Part shown: one piece after another, positions 24,501 to 35,475 of the stretch
Layout of the letters: the number at the start of each line of letters is the position of its first letter
Numbering within the stretch: the stretch's first letter is position 1
Program-made: the position numbers and the translations under genes
Assembly: GCA_000499405.2 (NCBI GenBank)
Contig: HG738137.1
Location: 19,988,603-20,052,602, forward strand
Origin: Onchocerca volvulus
Lineage: Eukaryota > Nematoda > Chromadorea > Rhabditida > Onchocercidae
Reading direction: 5' to 3'
DNA length: 64,000 nt
The notes under the pieces: generated by a model
What the model was told of the DNA's origin: nothing
Seen by the model: only the letters and a program-made list of their open reading frames with translations
Databases searched by the model: none

Positions 24501-27500
24501 ATGCTTAACTTTCTTAAGTACATCAGTTTCAATGATAATCATGCAACTCATCCAGATTAAGAAATCATTATTGGCAGTCAGTCTGGGAGGTGAATGTGTG
24601 ACTTTTTCGCTTCATGATAATTAGATTTATTCCAATCAAAGAGCACTATGAAAACTTCGAAAATTGCTCTTGAAGGACGATTTATAGAGATATTCGTAGA
24701 TATTTTAATCTACACACACACAAAAATGTTAAACATTTTTTAAACTAACCAATTCAAATGAAAATAAGATCATACCGTCTACTTTCGATGCTTCGTATCA
24801 TTCGTTCTTCCATTTCATAACCTGAATTTGCTTGATGTTGTGAACTTTTGACCTGAATTTTCCACGGTGACATCCTGACATCTTCACCATTAAATCGCAT
24901 TTCAACAATGTGTGGTATTGCCTGCAAAAATGTTTAATTGAAAATATGATGTGCAAAGAGCGATTCTTTGAATATAGAAATTTGTACAAACAGGGAAATT
25001 GATTGAGGACTTTTTATTTGTCATTTGATTATAAATATTTGAGAATTTGTGATAAATTTCATTCCGATAAATTTCTGATTTGTAAAATAAATTAGTTATA
25101 CATCGAGTGATTAGTGATTAGATAGAATGTATTTCATAGTCATTCTCATCTTACGCAATGCCTATTTTCTGGGATGATTATTAGATCATAAAACAATTTC
25201 ATGTGAGATCATTAATTACTTAAGAACCTGAGTAGGAGTAAATGAAGCTAAGTAATGTCGTCCACCGAGTTCACGTACACGACATGCCACGCGACCACCA
25301 TTTATCATAATTTCCAAATTGCCAGATCCTGCCGCACTCGCGTTAACTGCAAAAATGCATGATGGCATTCTACTGTTTCCAGAAAAACCCTAACGAGATA
25401 ATAAAATGTTGAAATTCCAAAAGCTGCATCTAAACCCTATTCTTTTTTAAATATTTAATTATAAAAAGTTCGCAAAATCCGATTATTTGAAGTCATAAAA
25501 TCAACTAAAAAGTTACACATGCCTATTATAGCAGAGATCAATTTGCATTATATTTTTTAAAGTCTCTTGTTCGCGATAATATACGTAATAGACTAGATAC
25601 AAGTTATATTCTGACAGTAATTAGGAAATTTTTACATTCAAATTTATCAAGATTACAACTAATTATCTGGAAGTAAGGAGGTTCTTTACGACATGACACT
25701 ATTTTAAATTTTCTAATATTTTGCACAAATTATAATCAAATCAGATTAAAATGAATGAAAATACTGATACGAAAAAAAGCAAGAAATTAATGAAAACCTG
25801 AAATCTCCAAATTATGGACCAAAAATGAGAAATTTCTCTACTTAGAGAAGAAAAGGAATTTAAACACTTTTTATTATTTATTTACATTCAAATTCATTTC
25901 AAGATAAATTATTCATTTATTATTGCTTAGGTCTAAAAGATTGATGAAAATTAAACAGCTGTATAATTTAAAACTATCATTTAAATATAATATCACTAAA
26001 AAAGGTCATGTTGATAGTTGTTAAAAGGTCAAGTTAAAGACAGTAAAAAAAAACTCGGAACAAAGTGGATCAAACATAAGCATTTGATGATTGCTCAATT
26101 GAAATGAGATTGTTAATATCTGCAATAAATTTTAAAATCAAATTAGAGAATATATAAAATCCGAGGAAGTGCATTAATTCTAATTAAGATTCTAATTAAT
26201 TAAGATGCGAAACATCTTTTATTCCTTTAGTATCTAAATCAGTATTGATATTCTACCTATTCTATTGTTAGAATGGATTTTTTGGCATCGTGAAAATGTT
26301 GAGAGGATCTTTTTATGGTAGAATTCTAACTTTTGAAAATCCTCAATCAAATAACTAATGCATTGTGAATTAGCTAAACTATATCGACAAAAAAGAAAGG
26401 AAGAAAAATGAGGAAAACAAAGATACAGAGCTTTCGAATACTGAATAATTGCCTATCTTGAGCAAGCATAGATTCTAGCTTGAATTTATTTTTGAGTAAA
26501 GATTCTGAAATGCATACTTTCAAAGGTATAATCTCTGAAAAGTTCATCGGCATTGATAAATTCTGGCATATTCCGGACTGTTACCAAATCCGGATCGCCG
26601 ACGTTACATAAAAATGGGCTCTCGTATACGCTCTGATTGAAGAGTCGTACATCGATAGAATGCTCACCTGTAATATTTATGCGATTTATTTATTTATTTA
26701 TTTATTTACCTCACTAGAAAAGCACTTCATTGTTTATTCATATTTTTTTAAATCAATAGCTCTTTTGTAAAACAATCCACCATTAATGTAAACAAACAGA
26801 AAAGCATTGCTTTCAAGAGTGGAAGACTTAACATCTTGAACATATTTGATAAAAATGATAACTGATATTACGGAAAAAAAATTTCTTTTTTAGAAAAAAA
26901 ACTATATATTGTAGAAGAAAGTATTGAATCTTTGATAAAACTAATCAGATAAAAACTAATCTATACCGGCTTCAACAGGTTTCCATTCTGCTTTATAAGT
27001 TACATCGTCAGTTTTATAAACTCGAGCTCGTTTCGTTTTTCCAGAAGGTGCTGAAGAATACGAAATTAATTGATAAAAAAAAAAATTTTTCAGTTTCTTT
27101 TCTCTCTCTCCCTCTCTCTCTTTTCATCCGAAATAACAACGAATCAATCTAACCAAGAAGATGAAGTTGTTAAGTTAAAAGCAAAAATTAGGTAATCAAT
27201 ATGGACCAATATTGATAAGATTTTGAAAAAATCTTTGTTTTTTGAAAAAGACGTAACAATTACCACAGTTTTGATCTAAACACCAAAATATTTGTTGAAA
27301 ATTGTTAATTCATTTTTTAATTTCAAAAGTCCCAGAAATCATAAGCATGAAATAAATTATTACGATTTGATTTTATAACATCAAAGAATTTTTAGACTTT
27401 AGTGAAAATTGGTGTAAGGATTCGTGCGCACAAATATTATTATCCCACAATTTGTCACATCCTACAACTTTTTCCGGCAATAACAAAAGATAGAAGTAGC

Positions 27501-30500
27501 ATAATTTAGATATCTCTGATGGAAAAATTGAAACATCTAAAGATTAATGATTTTATGTAACATTTGAAAAAGTTCCAATAAAATTGTTTCAACTAAATTA
27601 ATGACTTATGAGAATGAAGATAAAGGATCGCCTTTTAATTCAGAGCAAAAAATTCTGGAAATAACAAAAATACGATTTACTTATAAAGGCAAATAAAAGT
27701 AAATCTTAATGAAAAATGACAAAATAAGGAATGTTCCTATCATTCAACATAATTTTCCAAAAAAAAGCGATTAAGGCAAAATTTGATCCATTTTGACTCA
27801 GTTTATATGTGAAGATTTTATATGCATATCAAATCCAGAAAATAGTCAGATAATAAGAATTAAACTGTTTCATGAAAGAAATTTGAAGCCTATTTAATTA
27901 TTCTGTATGGCAAGCAAAAACGGTATAATTTAAAGATCAATTTGCTAGGAAATCAGATAGAAATATATGACATGGAAACTTGTTTGTTTAACAAAAAAAG
28001 TTTGGAAAATATTATTCACTGAGCAAAATAGCGTATTCGATAGTTTAGTCTACGTTATAATCTTTTAAAATCTATTTGCAATATGTAAAAAGGCTTTTTT
28101 TTTTTTTTTTTTTGAAATAAACTTTATCCGGAAATTGCTATGGCGCTTTTCTGCACAATTCTATAAAGCTAAAAATCTAAAATTCTAAATAATATCTAAA
28201 ATCAAATCTCAAATCTTAAATACTACAACCCTATAATCTAAAATTAAGAACTAATAAAAATTTTAAATACAAATAAATGAAAATGTCATTATTTTATTGT
28301 TGCAAGATCACTCCTATAATTAGTAAATGGCATTCTTTGACCAGAAATTCTTACTAAAAATTTGGACTATGCTGTTTATATGCAATCAGAATATCTCGGG
28401 AAAAGATGTAATCAATAAAATTGAGAAATATCCAAGTATAGAGGTAAAATAACTCAATCATTTGAAAACGAATGTATGAGAAACACACCTGTAATGGTTA
28501 CCGTGATATCTTTACATTCAGCACCAACTGCATGAATAAAAAACGTATTAAGTCGATCAACTGAAGCCATTCGTAGATTTTCGCCGTACACAGATACTGA
28601 ACTTGCATCTGCTATATCCAGGATAAATGGCGAACCTGAAATTAGGCTATCACTTCAGATATAAAAGTCAACATTTTACAATGACCTTCTCAAGATTTAT
28701 TTATTGAAAAAGTTAAGCGTCTCGAGTAACACAGTTGACAGTAAGAATACAAAATTATAAATATTTAGGAAACTGCAAACTTGAGATTTAATCAACTAAA
28801 TATGTCAAATACTTGAAACAGGCGATAAAAGATGTCTAATATTCAAATTTTTCGAAATGGAAAAGCATGATTTGTTGATAACGCAAACAAATAAGAAATG
28901 ATGCGAATGAGCAAATGAAAAGCTTACCTTTAACTTCCATATTATTAAAGAGAACGTGAATTTTGTATTGTCCAGCACCGTCGGGAGTGAAACTGATTCG
29001 ATAAACACTTGAATTACCTTGCTCAATCACTTCGCACGGCATACTGCGACCATGCCGTAACACCGATACCTGTCAGTAATTGTACTTTTCTTTTTGCAAC
29101 AAAAGAAAACAAAACAAACTTGATTCGATTGTAAACATAATTTTCAACATTTCGTATTGAGTTAAGATCAAATATTTCGCAGTTTGATCATAATTTTAAA
29201 TGTGAGAATAATTGAATAGTTCTGGTTAAAGTGATATGAATCCCTGTTACTTGAAGTTATTTTCAATCAATTAAGTAAAAGACTTCACAATAAAATAAGC
29301 TTATTAATTAGACGAAAAATTATCCCTCTAAGTCAGGATTCATCTACCAGTAATCTCGAATTAAATTTGATTCGGAATTTAATTAGGACTCATATAATTC
29401 TAGCAGGACACAGATTTATATGAAGACATGCATAAAACTTCTTCAAATAGTTCCTAATACTAGCTATCAATTATAATGTTGAAAATTATGTTTACAATCG
29501 AATCAAGTTGCTTTTCTAGGCTTATTTAATTTAAAAAGCCTGGCCAATCACAGAGATCGGAAGTATAGTGTTCTCATTTCAGTTTGTTTCATCATCATTC
29601 GGTTTTATTTCGATTTCACTTCATTTGATCGTGGAAAAATATTATTTTAAGGTTGAAATTCGAAAATTCAGGATATTCTAAGAATACCAAAATTTTTCTC
29701 TAAATGGTTTTTATGTAAAGAAAACTACAGAGGAAGAACGAGTTTTAACAGAATGTACTTATTAAAAGAAAGTTATGAGCGTATCAAGCATTTCCAAGTA
29801 TTAATTACATCTGTTCTCAATTAGAAATGGCAAAGAATGTTTAACGACGTCATCCGCAATCGCTATTTTAGGGGACAGTAGCGAATACGATAGATGGCAG
29901 AAGACATCATTGTTTACTTCTCGCAGGTTGCCAAATTCCATTCTTTTTCAAACATTTCGTATACTCTGTGATATATTATTACTGTACTCAAATTCTTTTA
30001 AATATGATTTCATGTGGTTCTATGAATTTAGGTTACAGTTTAATGTCAAATATGTTCTTATTAACCGCTCATGCCAACCTCTCCATCTGTTTGATCTTTA
30101 AGATGATTGCATACGATTCGATCATTATTGCTGAGTTTAATGCTATGCCAAAAACCTAATTTCATATCTAAATTTCAGAATATTATAGGTGATAATCCAT
30201 CATCCAGACGTACGAGATATTTTACAATTTTTTTTTTTTTTTTTTTAAATAAAAAGAAATAAACTATTCTGGAAAGAATACTTTCAGAAAACCATCACCA
30301 GCCTGTGATGCATTCACACTGAATTTCAGCTTCTGACCAACAAGCCCTACATCCAAACCATATACCTAAATTTATGAAGAAAAATAATTTCAATGTCAAC
30401 AATTACTTCCAAATTTGTTTTAAACAACAAATCAAATTAATCGGAAAGTGCTGCCAATTTTTATCTTGTCTGAAAATTCAGCTTTAATGATTTTGTCAAC

Positions 30501-32002
30501 TAAATGAAAATTGAATACCTGGACAAGATTGGCGTCGTAAACTTTACAAGAAAATGGAGAACCTCGAATGTGATCATTGTCGTACAGTATACCAATTTGC
30601 CATTTACCTGCAAAAAAGAAGTGCAAAAGATTAAGCCGAAATTCAGAAACGAAAAAAAAATGAATTTTAAAACATCATTTACTTGGAAATCATAAGCAAA
30701 AACAGATTTTATTGCACAATAAACAATGTCGTTTAACAGTTATTTTTTTTAATATAAATAGAAAGAATTGGATTCATGAAAATAACAGATATCAGAATTC
30801 CTGACTAAATCATTCATCGTCAAAAAAGGACAGAAAGACAAGAGTGTATAAATTTGAAGTTTATCATCTTTAGAGAAGAATCCAGTTTTCTTCTACAAAT
30901 TAAAATATTTACTTTCACATAAAACCTAAAATCTGGATTCTGTTTTAAGAATACTTGATGGAATCAAATATTGTATCAATTTGAAAATTTGAACCAAGAT
31001 TTTGAATGTGTTAATAGAAGAGAATTAGATTATGATTCCAATATAAATAATATCATAAAGAAAATTCAAGATTATATCTTTTTAAAACTCGCTAATGGAC
31101 GAACGATAAGCAAGGAAAGATTTTTTATAAAGTCTTGCAAATTTTTCTTAACTTCCATATACTTTCTGCGGAAATCAATTCCATGAATTATCTTTGCGAA
31201 TCGACACATTTGTTAAGTGTAGCGATTCGCAAAGATGATGACAGCAAAATCTGGAAATGAATCGAATTCTTAAGGATCATCGATCTGTCAAAAAAAAAAA
31301 AAAAAAAGAAAATAAGCCAAAAGCAAAGCGAAGACGAATAACTAACCAACTTCGTTTGGCGTGAAAGTAGCCGTAAAAACACTGCCTTTTTTAAGTATTT
31401 GACAATTTTTGACAGATCCTGAAGGCGCGATTGCTTCAACAAGAATGGAACCAGCTGATGAATCACCGTGTGCATTTATCTACAATTCTTATCACTGATT
31501 AACTTATTACACATAGAAGGAAGTTAACCACCAGGGATTTATCAATACTTTCATTTCTTCAAACCTGAGATAAGCATTCCTCACCAAAGAAATTTTTTAT
31601 AATTTAGATATTTCAGTGATGTTTGTTTTTGAAATATTACGAGAAAATTCATTCCTTTCGTATTTGTAGGAAACTCTTTCTTCTTATCTTCTCTATGCAG
31701 TTATTTTACAGTTGAAATTTCTTTTTTTTCAAAATTGAATTTATATGATGTTAAAATAACGTGATAATTAAAATAAACTATCCTGTAGCCAAGAGTTACG
31801 CCAAAGTTTTTTCAAGTATTTTGTTGAATCAGAAATTAGAAATTATGCGAAATCGCATAGAAACTGAGATAAAACACACATCATGATTCAGAGATATCAC
31901 CAAATCACTTACCACCACTTCAACGATCGAACCAATGGAGCAAGGTTCGCTTAGACCGGAAAATGAAACATGCCCAATATCAGGCGCTGGGTAAAGGTCC
32001 AT
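45..32002 (-). CDS. fln-2: Filamin, FLN-2-like, 3' end beyond the window
   Basis: Actin-crosslinking and scaffold protein built from filamin immunoglobulin-like repeats. I joined 44 exons on phase and homology: 31913-32002, 31347-31479, 30519-30607, 30282-30365, 28928-29069, 28489-28635, 26967-27050, 26518-26667, 25228-25346, 24776-24921, 24290-24423, 24070-24149, 23624-23765, 19343-19510, 17904-18005, 15062-15221, 14586-14776, 13582-14505, 13297-13363, 12903-13028, 10724-10850, 10041-10199, 9512-9668, 9057-9163, 8495-8624, 7715-7897, 7474-7531, 7150-7273, 6719-6860, 6462-6545, 6065-6202, 5673-5840, 4680-4927, 4212-4418, 3934-4027, 3450-3574, 3230-3299, 2749-2829, 2352-2486, 1944-2061, 1440-1642, 912-1133, 657-830, 45-191. 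Together they give about 2,226 codons. Repeats show the family pattern VDAxxAGxGNLEV, then FTPxxxGxHxIxVxFN, then GSPF. No calponin-homology domain is seen. FLN-2 rather than FLN-1 is inferred from the degenerate repeats and large linker. Confidence 0.95.
3450..6860 (-). other. fln-2: Filamin repeats 9-12
   Basis: Residues of about 1442-1843. Repeat 9 ends DVQGSPFTCRAYD. Repeat 10 contains VDASQAGVGNLEVAV and ends VPGSPFICHLVM. Repeat 11 begins SVTISGPGLERIPVGQ and ends IAGSPFTSKAFD. Repeat 12 contains IDAARAGAGNMEIIV and ends IPGSPMVCPV. These are the best-conserved repeats in the window. A serine-rich stretch (RLSQSTGDMSSPMNSVGSE) separates repeats 12 and 13. Confidence 0.92.
6717..6720 (-). 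other. GC-AG intron donor in filamin, exon 6719-6860
   Basis: The exon ends ATAG and the intron begins GCAAGT, a perfect match to the known GC-donor consensus. Only this junction gives phase 1 and restores DITVIDPEKKKIES, the normal repeat sequence. The nearest GT (before AATAGG) would put the next exon out of frame. Confidence 0.8.
6719..7531 (-). other. fln-2: Filamin Lys/Glu-rich linker
   Basis: Exons 7474-7531, 7150-7273 and 6719-6860 encode a run dominated by Lys, Glu, Arg and Asp between repeats 8 and 9 (for example KKREEKERMKKEKEEKLMAE and KEVKKKKHPMERRTS). It probably forms a single charged alpha-helix or nuclear-localisation-like basic patch (inference). It follows DEMENALVDGKKK and leads into repeat 9 (VSKIPSLSRIGRPVQIL). 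Confidence 0.88.
7007..7034. repeat. AATT microsatellite
   Basis: Seven AATT units in the intron between exons 7150-7273 and 6719-6860. Confidence 0.9.
7976..8136. repeat. Diverged direct repeat in a filamin intron
   Basis: About 50 bp around ATATTTGAAATAGCTATTG (near 7986) recurs as ATATTTGAAATAGCTGTTC near 8096, each followed by a GAA(C/T)AAAAAAA stretch. It is an old local duplication. Confidence 0.45.
8951..9026. repeat. Imperfect tandem repeat, 27-28 bp unit
   Basis: Three diverged copies start GAATCAGATACTC, AAATCAGATATTC and GAATCAGATATTT at 8951, 8978 and 9006. They lie in a filamin intron. Confidence 0.6.
10851..12902 (-). other. Filamin intron, no other gene seen
   Basis: AT-rich intron between the cassette exon and exon 10724-10850, together with 13029-13296 on its far side. 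Short open frames occur on both strands, but none has matching splice sites and protein-like content. Confidence 0.6.
12903..13028 (-). CDS. fln-2: Probable cassette exon of the filamin linker
   Basis: This exon is read in the frame DRDMEPTFLS ... KFDAFQKMDSVLSSQ. It is 126 nt long, a multiple of three. The acceptor is AAATTCCAG and the donor CAGCA|GTACGA. Its first base completes an Arg codon begun in exon 13297-13363, and its last two bases complete a Gln codon with exon 10724-10850. The flanking exons also join in frame without it (LSR then PPRFEY). Inclusion and skipping are therefore both coding-neutral, which suggests regulated splicing. Confidence 0.7.
13582..15221 (-). other. fln-2: Filamin disordered linker, with one 924-nt exon
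   Basis: Residues of about 604-1028, from exons 15062-15221, 14586-14776 and 13582-14505. The last is by far the largest exon in the window. The sequence is rich in Ser, Thr, Tyr, Asp, Arg and Lys, has few hydrophobic runs, and shows no immunoglobulin strand pattern, so it is predicted to be disordered. Related short pieces recur: MVAQYGNGTIA and SVRQYGTGNIA resemble each other, about 180 residues apart, which hints at internal duplication. Vertebrate hinge regions are only about 30 residues long, so this insert is unusual for the family. Confidence 0.85.
15222..17903 (-). other. Filamin intron of 2.7 kb
   Basis: It contains the both-strand-open island at 16283-16529 described separately. 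The rest is AT-rich sequence with no exon I can support. Confidence 0.6.
16306..16529 (-). CDS. Possible alternative terminal exon of filamin
   Basis: An open minus-strand stretch inside the 2.7-kb intron ends in TGA with a protein-like tail (FAGEEELMKICKGEN, then NSIRKRLEAKE). An acceptor-like GATTGCTTCAAG lies before 16529. Its phase fits the upstream exon 17904-18005, so a short isoform could stop after repeat 6. Against this, the acceptor is weak, the middle is a poly-Phe run from a T tract, and the plus strand is also open across the same bases. Confidence 0.2.
19343..19559 (-). CDS. Possible internal start of a short filamin isoform
   Basis: The repeat-6 exon is normally entered at 19510. 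The reading frame stays open upstream to an ATG at 19557-19559 (MSEQRRYLSQLYVVPA), immediately after an in-frame TAA. Behind this ATG lies a 4.1-kb intron whose first kilobase is less AT-rich and low in complexity, as a promoter might be. Use of this start would drop repeats 1-5 and keep the disordered linker. There is no strong trans-splice acceptor just upstream. Confidence 0.25.
19511..23623 (-). other. Longest filamin intron, 4.1 kb
   Basis: The part at 19860-20420 is rich in GAT/ATG-type low-complexity sequence and is less AT-rich than its surroundings. It includes GATATGATATGATATATG near 20350. It could hold an internal promoter or enhancer (inference). Poly-T/poly-A tracts occur at 20957-20974 and 21168-21190. 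No exon was found. Confidence 0.5.
24288..24291 (-). other. Second GC-AG intron donor in filamin
   Basis: Exon 24290-24423 ends ATATATG and the intron begins GCAAGC. Joining to exon 24070-24149 gives ARIYGPDGIDLPISIY in frame. The only nearby GT (before ACATAA) gives the wrong phase for the next exon. Confidence 0.6.
26684..26709. repeat. ATTT microsatellite
   Basis: About six ATTT units just upstream (in gene direction) of exon 26518-26667. Confidence 0.85.
27051..28488 (-). other. Filamin intron, no gene seen
   Basis: AT-rich intron of 1.4 kb with a CT-rich tract (27098-27123) near its 5' end and a T tract (28095-28113). The introns at 25347-26517 and 29070-30281 are similar, apart from the inverted-repeat element in the latter. 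Confidence 0.6.
29117..29509. mobile_element. MITE-like element with perfect 35-bp terminal inverted repeats
   Basis: The left end, AACTTGATTCGATTGTAAAC and on to 29151, is the exact reverse complement of 29475-29509. The 393-bp unit lies in a filamin intron, is AT-rich, and has no coding frame. That fits a non-autonomous DNA transposon. I see no clear target-site duplication, so the ends may extend a little further, because the A-rich flanks partly match. Confidence 0.65.
31190..31236. repeat. Hairpin in a filamin intron
   Basis: ATCTTTGCGAATCG (31190-31203) is the perfect reverse complement of 31223-31236. The loop contains a further 4-bp pairing (ACAC/GTGT). It lies in the intron downstream of exon 31347-31479. 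The function is unknown; it could be a splicing-related RNA structure or transposon debris. Confidence 0.6.
31913..32002 (-). CDS. fln-2: Filamin first visible coding exon and start codon
   Basis: The exon begins MDLYPAPDIGHVSFSGL and enters filamin repeat 1 within about seven residues. A TAA lies in frame six codons upstream (32018-32020), so the ATG at 32000-32002 is the first possible Met if the exon is not spliced from upstream. The donor after VEVV is a strong GTAAGT at 31907-31912. An acceptor-like TTTACCCAG ends at 31987, inside the exon. It would allow a longer isoform joined to unseen upstream exons, in phase 1. So this is either a true N-terminus without an actin-binding domain or an alternative start. 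Confidence 0.65.
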
Positions 32003-35000
32003 ATTGTCGTCTCGTTGTTATTTGAATTTTTTCAACGCGATGTCAGAGCTATTGATGATGTTAGAATTGATATACTACTGAATATGATGGTTACTCTAGT
32101 TCTTGACACAATATCCGAGCCTGTAAATTGTGGCAAATTTCAGAATGCGTGGGAAAAACGCATCTAAAAAGGCGTAAGTAGTAATAAATCGTGAGGAAGC
32201 AAGTAGCAATAAAAAACAATCGATCAAATTTATGTATATAAAAATCGATCTGGAAGAATTCAAAAATATGTAACAAAATAAAAATATGCAACTACTGTAA
32301 TCAATACAACGCAATCAATTGCTTCATATGCATCTCTTACGTGTATTACATGCATTGTTAAATAGATCTTTCAAATAATTATTGTATAATGGAAAATATT
32401 TTAACAATTTGAGAGAAAGTTGCCCTTTATTCGTCAATTTAAAATGTTTTTTTTTTCAAATGAATTTTGATTTAAGAGTTTAAATGCTATTCAAAATGAT
32501 TTGAAACAAGAAGAGAGGAAAATGAGAAAACTGGAAATAGAATGAAGGGAGAAGTTTCTCGGGAGTGTTATATCGCATGACTAACTCTTCAGCCAACCAG
32601 CATCATCACTCCAAAATGTTCCAATTCATTTCACGGGGCTGAATTTCTGAACCTGTGGATGGAAGAAAAGAAAGAAAGGAAAGGAAAGTTGTAGCACTAA
32701 CGAAAGGAATTTCTATCATGTGTCAAACATTGTTAGAAATATCATTCAACATCAATGAATTCAAATTACAGGTGAAAAAAAAAAAATAAATCGAATCGAG
32801 GGACACATTTCCACGCATGATAAATTTCAATTTTCATTTCATTTTTTGAATTTTTCAATCCAATCAATTTGCGTAATCCTTATTACAGGAATCAAAAAAT
32901 GAATGAAAGATAGGCAGCATAGTCATTCCAAGAATAGACGGCTGAAATGTCGCTGACAAATATGAACTTCATTCATCATTGAAATCGATGGGAAATTACA
33001 CTAATCGTTCCAGAACAGAAATCCTTAAAAATTCAATCGATTGAAAATGCTTCTTGAACCAATTTAGGTAAGACACGATATTAATTGTAATTAGTAAAGC
33101 TAATAAATAACAACAGGTAATGTAAATACATGAAAATTAAAATAGTAAAAAAATTATGACAATCGAGCTAAAACAGATTTTTTGCGTACTCTTTTTTCGT
33201 TGAAAAAAACCATATGGATGAAACGTTAGATAAAAATTGATATCAGTCCGTTACATTTTATCATTTTACCATAATCCATCCATTTTTAATTTTAATGTCA
33301 AGAATTAAAAATGGAAAAATTTGAAAACTTCGCATTAAAGGACAGGCAAGAATGAAAGATTTTTTTAAGTGAAATATCAAAACACAGATTAAATGCAAAT
33401 TTAGCATAACATTAATAGGTATATCGTTTGATTATTCATTTATCAAGTACCATTATAAATATGATGGCGGATTTGATTGGCGGAAATGCATTTGCCTAAT
33501 GCAGTGGGAATTCAAGATTCTTTCGATGATTAATGTGATCAAAGCTAACATATCACGTATATCAACTTTAAGATATAAGTACTGATTTGGAAAAATGTTA
33601 AAAGAAAAATGAATGATACCTAGCAATGTAAAAAATGAAAAAAGTTACAGAAGATGAACGACTCTTGATGACTATCAGAATTTATCATAGTTGGAATGAC
33701 AAGAATCAGAAATTTATCAATCTATGATTTAAAGGCAGTAAAAAATATTTCAGCCTTGTAATAAATCAACGATTTATATTTTCGATTATCAAAATTTGTT
33801 TTGATTAAGTCTTATTTCGATTAAGTTATGGATAATAGAGATTATTTGAAACTTCAAATAAATATAATATAGTACACTATTTGTAATCAATGAAATTTAA
33901 CAGAAACGAGTTTTGAGAATTACTGATTCGTTACCAATAAATTTGATCTCATATTTCAATTTGTTAAATTACATCTACATTCAAACTTGAACTTATTTCA
34001 CAAAAGTACAAAAAAAACGCAAATGTTGAATTTTCTGCATAAAATTGTTGATTATGTGATTCTGTTCGTACCTGAAACTTACAAATACAGAAGTAAAAGC
34101 AACATAGTCTGCACAAGATTCTTAGAAATCTTTAATCCGAAACCAATCCCACATTGCAAAATCTATAAAGATGGAAAAAGAGACATTCTGAATTAAATAC
34201 TAAATCGGACTGATATTAAATGCCAACTCGAAGTTGAAAGTAAGCAAAAATTGAAAATAAGTCGCAACTCTTGAATTAAATTCAACTGAAAATATCAAAA
34301 AAGAACCAGAGGAAAAGATGAGAATTGTGTTTAATGCATGATTAAGCAATAAATGATCTTCGATTCTCCTGCCTATCGAAATTTGCTAGTTATTTCGATT
34401 AACAAGCAAACATTAGGATTTTCATTATCTTGCTAATCATTAGTTATTATCTTTCTAACCAAACTAAACTTTCTCAATAGCAGAAATTAAGGATATTTTT
34501 GTCTTATTCAGAAAAAATTTTTCAAGGAAATTCCTTAAAAATCAAGGAACAGGAAATAATCCTATTTTGAACCAGAATAAAACATGATTTTTTTACAAAC
34601 TGATGCTGATAAAAGACGAATTTTGATAAAATATATTTCATTTCCACATGCTTGTGATAATATGGAAGTGATAGTATGATAATGCATATCAGTAATTCCT
34701 TTCAAGTCATATTTGCGGGAGCGAAAAGTGAAAAAGAAATATTGAGAATCAGGTTTATATTTGTTCGCATGATTAATCGCAAAAGATAATTAATGCCATT
34801 TTTAGCAAGACCAAAAAAAAATCTTTCAGCAAATTTATTTAGCAGAACGAATCCTAACAAGAATGTGCTTCCATGAGTCAAAATGTTTACACAAGGAAGG
34901 GATTGTAGAAAAAAGAATGTGATCTAAGTGAAAATATAAACGATTGATTAGCAATTTTCCACTTCGTGACACTGCATATGGTAGAAGTCCCACCAGTGAA

Positions 35001-35475
35001 ATTATTTGCCGGAAATATTAAATCTTTAAATAAATGAAAATAAATTTTTCAATGAAGTGTGGAAATAATTTTCATTATTTCTATATTTTAATGAAAACTT
35101 TTATTTTTGTAAATAATAGAAACTTTTATATAGGAAATGTATTGAAATAATATTGCAAAATGCACTAAATAAATATACCCAAAAGTGATCATTTCAGTTT
35201 CTTTTATATTCTTATTACTCAAAAGCTCGATGAAAGTTAGTAATTCAAGTCGCTAATTTCAATCTAGTCATTAGCAGTATATTGCAAATTGAACAGAATA
35301 AATAGCATAGAACATATCAGAAATGAAGAAAGCTCAAAGTAGTAGGTAATTTAATAAATCAAAATAAAAGAATAGCAAAAAGCATGCAAAGTGAGTGGAA
35401 TCGGAAAACAGAGTTATGTGCAAAATCAATAAATATCAACTAGCGGAGATCCCCTGGATATCCCGGAAAATTGAA

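Larger units (their letters stand above)
24776..31999 (-). other. fln-2: Filamin repeats 1-4 and a short linker
   Basis: Exons here encode residues of about 1-394. Repeat 1 ends HIRGSPFSCKVYD. Repeat 2 contains NASQAGDGFLKVSV and ends EVKGSPFILDIAD. Repeat 3 is degenerate, with YESPF in place of GSPF. Repeat 4 contains NASAAGSGNLEI and ends MSPWKIQV. Repeat 4 is followed by a charged, methionine- and arginine-containing linker (YEMEERMIRSIESRR). Introns commonly fall in phase 1 before the DA or GSPF positions, as in the rest of the gene. Confidence 0.9.

Noticed and set aside
24598..24730. Possible extra filamin exon between 24423 and 24776
   Set aside because: Exons 24776-24921 and 24290-24423 already join in frame at Arg, and no phase-neutral frame with splice sites was found between them.
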